Origin: BJHL01 sp040378885
GTDB taxonomy: Bacteria > Planctomycetota > Phycisphaerae > Phycisphaerales > UBA1924
DNA: 64,000 nt
Reading direction: 5' to 3'
NCBI GenBank assembly: GCA_046316615.1
Contig: JBKDAN010000016.1
Location: forward strand, 124,001-188,000
The notes under the pieces are model-generated. The model had not been told where the DNA came from, ran no database searches, and saw nothing but the letters and a program-made list of their open reading frames with translations. Position 1 is the stretch's first letter. Each line of letters opens with the position of its first letter. The translations under genes were made by a program, and so were the position numbers. Below are positions 59,601-64,000 of the stretch, piece after piece.

Positions 59601-59727
59601 CAACGTGCTCGCAGGTGCATCCTGCACCGAGTGCGATAGCATCGACTTCAATAACGATGGCGTCTTCCCCTCCGATGCCGACGTTGTCGCCTTCTTTAGC
59701 GTGCTCGCAGGCGGTCCCTGCATCTGA
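56692..59727 (+). CDS. Secreted sugar/sorbosone dehydrogenase-like protein with two dockerin-like modules
   Basis: A 1011-residue secreted protein. The signal peptide (MLKMSHITRAAALAASLFIC) is followed by an Fn3-like domain to about residue 160, a PQQ-type six-bladed propeller of the glucose/sorbosone dehydrogenase form (VELMPDD-like VQLMPDDTIIVHMGDG, YIYATGFRNAFGGGLRR), a calcium-loop linker (CNANGISDPVEIASGTLTDC), a lectin-like beta-sandwich, and two dockerin-like modules (IDFNNNGVYPEDQDVIDFF and IDFNNDGVFPSDADVVAFF). GGAGG at 56681-56685 fixes ATG 56692. The substrate and cofactor are unknown. Confidence 0.83.
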   Translation: MLKMSHITRAAALAASLFICVSHAAAQSPPAAPTILEPQLNVLIDAADVHMETAPFSDPDAGNTHVCTDWQIIRLDLNELVWFANCLSGGSAVHVHLGDGTFVNSLGSARQLLPEVDYRFRVRHRSSAAPEWSEWSEREFTTGSASEVLPMSIEDVIEFPAPRLTLPNGTPFNLPYLGEPAARVRLVAGCCGASMLDVSAGATGNRLTNPPALNMHMPVKVLIESQSALLNLPALDLQFRDTEGRLRTVYLPPVNNLPAFNTVTLWVSTNGSTFEFQQGDTAPNFSVLARANEAPWETAPDFKASRFATGLQLPVHMAFKPNAGPLPTDPFLYVTELYGDIKVVLRNGTVETFATGLINFNPTGNFPGSGEIGLAGIDIDTNGDIYASVLYTRSGNPNVGPLHPKLIKLTSIDGGRTANNITTVLDLFPFEQGPSHQISNVQLMPDDTIIVHMGDGFDITAGQNLNTALGKIMRVRKDGSAPTDNPFYNASNGITHVDYIYATGFRNAFGGGLRRSDNTYYFVENGPGTDRLAKLVSGRNYLFDGSDASMANFATFNWFPATAPVDIAFIEQNIFNNSGFPADYANRAYITQSGGTWASGPGSVLEKVVTEFVLAADGTRIAGPRPIAIYNGFGKSSASAIAVGPDGIYICDLYTEAAFDNPTARGSNIIKLSYVAPEDCNANGISDPVEIASGTLTDCNGNTIPDSCEVQSGLSTDCDADGVPDECQTTVAEVSNFDANAGTWSLNGSIRTGGAVRLAAFGSDGEGSLVRQPFSSRPTDRFRVSFDFRIAGTQSRGIGLFAVDSTRYPPTYPWDENGPVFGGTLGVKFDNDGGGWYAAIIRDLAVVTTTQLPPEVGNLGDDVWRRAEVVYGPSGMTVKLTINPGQPNEATYRIFGNEAVNYTPFVARIGIGARANFNNTAFHLVDNASVHVFGPNDPDNDYLPLACECNDIDFNNNGVYPEDQDVIDFFNVLAGASCTECDSIDFNNDGVFPSDADVVAFFSVLAGGPCI

Positions 59728-59759
59728 CTGACCACGAGTCCAAAGCGACCATGGAAAGA

Positions 59760-59784
59760 GACGCCGCAACATGCGGCGTCTTTT
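59760..59784. terminator. Bidirectional terminator
   Basis: GACGCCGCA (59760-59768), ACA loop, TGCGGCGTC (59772-59780), then TTTT; AAAGA precedes it on the other side. Confidence 0.88.
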
Positions 59785-59809
59785 CGTTGTCGCTTTGCTT
59801 CAGGCTGGC

Positions 59810-60802
59810 TCACCACTCCCAAGGCGTCGCAACCCAGCGGAAGCCATCATTCATCGCCACCACGCGGCCCACGCCGGGCCAGGGCGTGTGATAGCACATC
59901 ACCAGCGACTGATCGCTGGTCACACGCTCCAGCGTCGCTCGCCGCACGCGAGCGCCTTCCTTGGCGTCATAGTCAAACATCGCATGCCACTCAGGCTGCT
60001 GAAAGCTCAGCACATGGTGGTGCACACTGTCGGCCAGCATCTCAAATCGCTGGCCGCCACTTTCGACAATCACCGTCTGGTGTCCGGGCGTGTGTCCGCC
60101 CGTGTGCTTCACGCTGATGCCCGTGGTGAGCTTGCTGCCATCGTCAACCAGTTGCAGTCGCTTCGACTGTTCCAGCATCGCAACGGTCTTCTGCGCCCCG
60201 GCGATCATGCCTTTCTTCCAGTCATCACCCAGCTTCGTGTTGCTCAGGTCGGGCGATCCCGCCCAGAAGTCGCGCTCCGTGCGATTCACAAAGAATGTCG
60301 CCTTTGGGAACGCCAGTTGGCCTTCCTTGTTCGTCAGCCCGCCGAAGTGGTCGCCGTGCAGGTGCGAGAGAATCAAGCCTTCCACATCCTCCGCCCGTAC
60401 ACCCAGCGTCGCCAGGTGCTTCATGAGCTGGGCCCCAGCCGCCAGACCGTTGCCCGTGTCAACCAGCCACACCTTGCCGTCCACACGCATCATCAGCACA
60501 TTCACGTGCAGCGTGTTCTGCTTGGGTCCCAGTGCGTTGGCTCGCAGCGCCGCCGCCACGGCCTCCTCAGACGCGTTCTCACCCCACAGCGGATAAGGAT
60601 CCATCTTGAACTGGCTGTCACCGATCGAGAAGCACGAGATATCGCCCACCTTGAAGCGATAGAACCCAGCGCCCTGCTGCGGCTCGCCGCTCGCAGGCGC
60701 ATCCTGGGCCGCTGCAGCGCGGGCTCCGGTTCCGGTCAACGCGGCACCCGCCGCCAATGCTCCCAGCCCGAGCAGTGCATCCCGACGTCGCAGTTCCATC
60801 AT
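59810..60802 (-). CDS. Exported MBL-fold metallo-hydrolase
   Basis: A 330-residue metallo-beta-lactamase-fold protein with a twin-arginine-like signal (MMELRRRDALLGLGALAAGA). The zinc motif is complete: LILSHLHGDHFGG near residue 135, the later His in GGHTPGHQTVIV and the Asp in LADSVHHH. The shape resembles lactonases and other MBL hydrolases; the substrate is unknown. AAGGAG precedes ATG 60802 by six bases. It is convergent with the dehydrogenase-like gene. The Tat signal suggests it is folded and metal-loaded before export. Confidence 0.87.
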   Translation of the reverse strand: MMELRRRDALLGLGALAAGAALTGTGARAAAAQDAPASGEPQQGAGFYRFKVGDISCFSIGDSQFKMDPYPLWGENASEEAVAAALRANALGPKQNTLHVNVLMMRVDGKVWLVDTGNGLAAGAQLMKHLATLGVRAEDVEGLILSHLHGDHFGGLTNKEGQLAFPKATFFVNRTERDFWAGSPDLSNTKLGDDWKKGMIAGAQKTVAMLEQSKRLQLVDDGSKLTTGISVKHTGGHTPGHQTVIVESGGQRFEMLADSVHHHVLSFQQPEWHAMFDYDAKEGARVRRATLERVTSDQSLVMCYHTPWPGVGRVVAMNDGFRWVATPWEW

Positions 60803-61017
60803 GTGTCGCTCCTTCATGGTTCGTGCCCTGAAATGCCGCTTTCGCCTTCGCGTTTCGCGCAACTTTCGGATGCATCATACCGGATGCCCCGATCCATCTC
60901 CGTGTATGGCCCCGCTTGCCGTCAAGCACCCCGCGTTCACGCGTCGATAAACACAGCTACAGTCCGCAGTTGGCGCGTCGTGCGGCGCGCAGGGGCGGTC
61001 GTTTCGTGCGAGTTCTT

Positions 61018-61890
61018 ATGGCCGAGCAATCTTCCTCAGTCGGCGCGACATCATCCGGTGTGCAAACCACCGTCGTGAACAAGAAGTGGGCATTGAAGAT
61101 GACGCTCATCGCCGTCGCCTTCCTTGTGCTCTTCTTCTGGGGAGTCATTGACGCCATCGTCGTCTATCCCAAGCGTGGCGCTCGCGCCGCTGAGTTCAGC
61201 GAGTTCCAGCACCTTGCCGAACTCCAGAAGCTCGGCAGGCTCTCGAACGACCAAGCAACCATCAAGGATCCCTCCGCTGAGCTTGACAAGCTCCTCGACA
61301 AGCAGAAGAACGAAAATGCGACCATCGGCGCTGACGAACGCGCCGTGCTCGAATGGCTCACCCAGCTCAAGCTGATCGGTCGCCTCGACGTTGCCAACAC
61401 AAGCTTCCCCCGCACTGATTTCCGCACCGAAGAGGGCTCGCCCGTCAGCGTGGGCAGTGCCGACGAACGCCTTGCGCTCCTGCGCGATCGCTTCACCAAG
61501 GCCGACGCGAGCGGCCAGATCAAAGCACCCTCGCCTCTGAGTTGGTGGGATATTCCCAGTCAGTGGGCCATTGCGGCAGTGGGGCTGGGCGTCGCTGTCT
61601 GGATGGCCATGCTCATGCTCCGCGTCCGCAGCATCTCCTACTCGTGGGAAGCTGCGACCAAGACGCTGACCCTCCCCGGCGGCACGACCCTTGTTCCCAT
61701 CGACATCGTCGAGTTCGACAAGAGCAAGTGGGAGAAGTTCTACATCTCCCTCGTGACGCGCGAAGATCATCCGACGTTCAAGGGTGCGGCTGTCGAGCTT
61801 GACCTCTATCGCCACGTTCCGCTCGAAGACTGGATCCTCGAGATGGAGAAGGACGTCGAAGCACGCGAAGCCGCAAAGTCCGCGACCTGA
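61018..61890 (+). CDS. Two-span membrane protein of unknown function
   Basis: A 290-residue protein with two transmembrane helices (about residues 27-48 and 178-198) that flank a charged, helical 130-residue region, followed by a C-terminal beta-rich part (SWEAATKTLTLPGGTTLVPI) that resembles a small membrane-attached PH-like domain. ATG 61018 starts after a region with no clear ribosome binding site. No family is recognised. It is followed by a 200-base intergenic region and two signalling genes. Confidence 0.6.
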   Translation: MAEQSSSVGATSSGVQTTVVNKKWALKMTLIAVAFLVLFFWGVIDAIVVYPKRGARAAEFSEFQHLAELQKLGRLSNDQATIKDPSAELDKLLDKQKNENATIGADERAVLEWLTQLKLIGRLDVANTSFPRTDFRTEEGSPVSVGSADERLALLRDRFTKADASGQIKAPSPLSWWDIPSQWAIAAVGLGVAVWMAMLMLRVRSISYSWEAATKTLTLPGGTTLVPIDIVEFDKSKWEKFYISLVTREDHPTFKGAAVELDLYRHVPLEDWILEMEKDVEAREAAKSAT

Positions 61891-61900
61891 ACGCTCGCGC

Positions 61901-61958
61901 GTTATCAGACAGCATCTCGCGCTACTCCCGCGCGTCCACCCTCACCTGCCCTGATAAC
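61901..61958. repeat. Inverted repeat of unknown role
   Basis: GTTATCAG (61901-61908) and CTGATAAC (61951-61958) are perfect complements separated by 42 bases, between two plus-strand genes. No T run follows. Confidence 0.4.
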
Positions 61959-62087
61959 TGCCTTTCCCCCTGCGAATACGCGTGAAGTACGCCCGTGATT
62001 CTTTCGATATCACATTGACGGTTTAGGCAATCTAGGCAAATTGCCGCCGGGCATGTGCACCGATGGTCGCCTCGTGAGGGTTGTGAA

Positions 62088-62741
62088 ATGTCTCAGGAAC
62101 AGCTTCCCGCCGACATCGCAAGCAAACGCGTCTTCACCACCGGTGAAGCCGCGCTGCTTTGCAAAGTCAGCCAGCAGACCATCATCCGCTGCTTTGATGC
62201 AGGCCGCCTGACGGGCTTCAAAGTGCCCGGCAGCAAGTTCCGCCGCATTCCGCGCGACGAGCTGCTCCGCTTCATGAAGTCCAATCACATCCCCACCGAC
62301 ATCCTCGAAGCCGGCAAGAAGAAGGTGCTGCTCGTCGACGACGACACCGATATTCTGGCCATGTACCGCGACGTGCTCAGCCGCGACGACAGACTGGAAC
62401 TGCACACCGCTGCCAACGGCTACGACGCCGGCATGCTCACCGAGCACGTTAAGCCGCACCTGATCATTCTCGACTACATGTTGCCTGATATCAATGGCAA
62501 CGTCGTCTGCTCACGCATCCGCGCCAACTCCGCCTTCGCCGACACCAAGATCCTCATCATCTCTGGCGTCGTGCGTCGTGAAGAGATCGACACGCTGCTC
62601 AAGGCGGGCGCCGATGGCTTCCTTCCCAAGCCTTTCTCACTCGCCGAACTTACCCGCCGCATGAGCGACCTGCTGGGCATCGAAGCCGCAGGCACTCCCG
62701 CGACGCATCACGAAGATCAATCCGACCGCGCCGCTGCCTAA
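62088..62741 (+). CDS. Excisionase-like DNA-binding domain fused to a response regulator receiver
   Basis: A 217-residue protein. Residues 10-75 form an excisionase/MerR-like helix-turn-helix (FTTGEAALLCKVSQQTIIRC, GFKVPGSKFRRIPRDELLRF). Residues 85-200 form a receiver domain with VLLVDDDTDILAMYRD, the phospho-acceptor Asp in LIILDYMLPDINGN, ISGVVRREEID and the Lys in FLPKPFSLAELT. DNA binding before the receiver is an unusual order. GAGGG precedes ATG 62088. It is 12 bases upstream of the HDOD gene, so the pair is likely co-transcribed. The sensor partner is not in the window. Confidence 0.85.
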   Translation: MSQEQLPADIASKRVFTTGEAALLCKVSQQTIIRCFDAGRLTGFKVPGSKFRRIPRDELLRFMKSNHIPTDILEAGKKKVLLVDDDTDILAMYRDVLSRDDRLELHTAANGYDAGMLTEHVKPHLIILDYMLPDINGNVVCSRIRANSAFADTKILIISGVVRREEIDTLLKAGADGFLPKPFSLAELTRRMSDLLGIEAAGTPATHHEDQSDRAAA

Positions 62742-62753
62742 GAGACTCCCCGC

Positions 62754-64000
62754 ATGGTGGCGACTCCCGGAGCCATCTTCGACTTCGCTCGCGTGCCGCA
62801 CAACGGCCGGCCGACGCCTGCACGTCAGGTGGAGCTGATCCTCGAACGCATCGACGCGCTGCCCACGCTTCCCGCCGTCGCTGCACGCATCATCCGCATC
62901 AGCAGCGGGAGCGATGTGGAGATGGACGACATTGCCGCGATCATCGAGAGCGACCCCGCCCTCGCCACACGCATCCTGGGGCTCTGCCGCAAGAGCGACA
63001 AAGGCCTTGGCGATCGCATCACCAGCGTCAAGCGTGCGGTCGTCATGCTGGGCATCGAGGCCGTGCGCAGCGCGGTTCTTAGCGTCTGCGTCTGTGACCT
63101 CGTCGCCCGCGATTCGGCCAAGCAGAAGCTCGACAATCAACTCGCCAGCAGCAACGACGATACCGCGCCGCAGATCTTCGACAAGCATGGCCTGTGGAAG
63201 CACTCCATCGCCGTTGCTGTTGCAGCGGAAATGCTCGTCGAACGCTCGCCGCATCTGCGTCACGTGCGCGACGAAGCGTTCCTTGCAGGCCTGCTTCACA
63301 GCGTCGGTCGTATCGCTGTCAGCTTCGCGCTGCCCAAGGCCTACGACCGCGTGCTCGCTCTCGCCGCCAAGCGCAACGCCCGCAGCGCAACTGTCGAGCG
63401 CGAACTGTTGGGCCTTGACCACCACACCGCGGGCAAGCGCCTCGCCGCCCACTGGAATCTCGCCCAGCCCCTCCAAGAAGCCATCTGGCTGCACGATCAG
63501 CCCGTGCAGGCCACCAGTGCGGTCGCCAGCAAGGATCTGATCGCCGTCGTCACTGCCGCGCGCACGCTTTGTCGCCATCTGCACATGGGCTGGTCAGGTG
63601 ACTTTGACGCCGTGCCCGATGTGCCCACGATCTGGCGCAAACTGGGCATCACCGCTGATCCAGCGTCGTTCATGCCTCAGTTGCAGGAGCTGGTGTCGCA
63701 GCGCCTGCAACTGCTGGGCATCGATCAGCTCACGACGCCCCAGGTGTTCATCGAGAGCCTCGCCAACGTCACCCAGCACCTCAGTGCGCTCAACGCGCAG
63801 CTGCACGATCAAGCCCGCAACGCCAGTGCCATGCAGCGCATTCTGGCGGCAATCGACTCGTTCCATGTCTCCACGCGAGGCGTTGCTTCCGTGCACGAAG
63901 CAGCCCAGGCTGTTCTCAGTAGTGCTCGCAGCACGCTGGGGCCCGGTTACGCATGTCTGCTGCTGCGAGAAGAACAAGGTAACGACTGGCGTTTGCTCAC
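62754..64000 (+). CDS. HDOD-domain signalling protein (C-terminus beyond window)
   Basis: The reading frame stays open to the window end, so about 415 residues are visible. Residues 25-250 form an HDOD domain, related to HD phosphohydrolases but usually without catalysis: ERIDALPTLPAVAARIIRIS, IAAIIESDPALATRILGLCR, SVKRAVVMLGIEAVRSAVLS and EAFLAGLLHSVGRIAVSF. A helical stretch follows, and from about residue 385 the sequence starts to look like a GAF domain (VHEAAQAVLSSARSTLGPGY), so a histidine kinase or cyclase output may lie beyond the window. Confidence 0.85.
   Translation, partial: MVATPGAIFDFARVPHNGRPTPARQVELILERIDALPTLPAVAARIIRISSGSDVEMDDIAAIIESDPALATRILGLCRKSDKGLGDRITSVKRAVVMLGIEAVRSAVLSVCVCDLVARDSAKQKLDNQLASSNDDTAPQIFDKHGLWKHSIAVAVAAEMLVERSPHLRHVRDEAFLAGLLHSVGRIAVSFALPKAYDRVLALAAKRNARSATVERELLGLDHHTAGKRLAAHWNLAQPLQEAIWLHDQPVQATSAVASKDLIAVVTAARTLCRHLHMGWSGDFDAVPDVPTIWRKLGITADPASFMPQLQELVSQRLQLLGIDQLTTPQVFIESLANVTQHLSALNAQLHDQARNASAMQRILAAIDSFHVSTRGVASVHEAAQAVLSSARSTLGPGYACLLLREEQGNDWRLL

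Noticed and set aside
3788..59727. Repeated GACATCGACTTCAACAACAA-type DNA as a mobile or CRISPR-like repeat
   Set aside because: The repeat is in frame within proteins and encodes the dockerin-like module.
1..64000. Prophage, transposon or integron
   Set aside because: No integrase, transposase, terminal repeat or capsid gene was found; composition looks even.

Overview
The window comes from a high-GC bacterium that is most probably a planctomycete of the Phycisphaerae type. The clearest sign is a set of eight secreted proteins ending in one or two copies of a roughly 27-residue dockerin-like module (IDFNNNGVFPEDQDVIDFF, then a Cys), usually two, together with D-x-N-x-N-G-x-x-D linkers. That protein style is familiar from Phycisphaerales genomes. 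The assignment is inference; there is no rRNA gene here to confirm it. Several genes have a -10 hexamer so close to the start codon that the mRNA would be leaderless.

Layout. 0-1.5 kb: edge of a FecCD-type permease gene, divergent from a lone ATP synthase epsilon gene. 1.7-3.7 kb: two secreted unknowns, one very cysteine-rich. 3.8-9.2 kb: tandem paralogues of an 870-residue propeller/Ig/dockerin-like protein. 9.4-20.4 kb: housekeeping and motility genes (rpsR, a FliA-type sigma factor, a ParA ATPase fused to a glycogen-binding-like domain, aspS, fliN, a GH15 glycosidase). 20.5-31 kb: a metallopeptidase, a UbiE-type methyltransferase, a B12-domain-like protein, a TetR/SDR pair, small membrane proteins, an ECF sigma/anti-sigma pair and citrate synthase. 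31-38 kb: three more dockerin-like proteins, two of them tandem GH-A-like paralogues. 38-42 kb: mgtC, a lipoprotein, and a thrS operon preceded by what looks like a complete threonine leader-peptide attenuator. 42-47 kb: a hydrolase, then a di-heme peroxidase and a subtilase that both carry dockerin-like tails. 56-64 kb: nrdR, a sugar-dehydrogenase-like dockerin protein, an MBL hydrolase and a regulator plus HDOD protein that runs off the end.

The most remarkable region is 47.2-55.9 kb, an RNA-repair locus. A near-perfect sigma-54 promoter (53018-53035, minus strand) drives Ro60 split into two genes (TROVE half, then VWA half). These are followed by about 1.1 kb of non-coding DNA containing seven tandem structured RNAs, then rtcB and a conserved-looking gene of unknown function. 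Divergently on the plus strand lie rtcR (CARF-AAA+ sigma-54 activator) and rtcA. The seven RNAs look like bacterial Y RNAs. Each has an outer stem with a GGACTACAT-like strand, enclosing tRNA-like T-arm, D-arm and acceptor-like hairpins. The tRNA mimic appears in two different circular permutations: opened at the anticodon stem in at least three units and opened between tRNA positions 7 and 8 in the first two. The gene order resembles the enterobacterial rsr-yrl-rtcBA locus, but the split Ro60 and the seven-member RNA array differ from it.

How the genes work together: RtcR would sense RNA ends produced by damage and, with sigma-54, switch on Ro60 halves, Y RNAs and the RtcB ligase, while RtcA makes cyclic phosphate ends. 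Separately, low charged tRNA-Thr would stall the ribosome in the leader at 39288 and allow transcription into a zinc-ribbon gene and thrS. The dockerin-like proteins probably share one surface or complex anchoring mechanism whose receptor is not encoded here.
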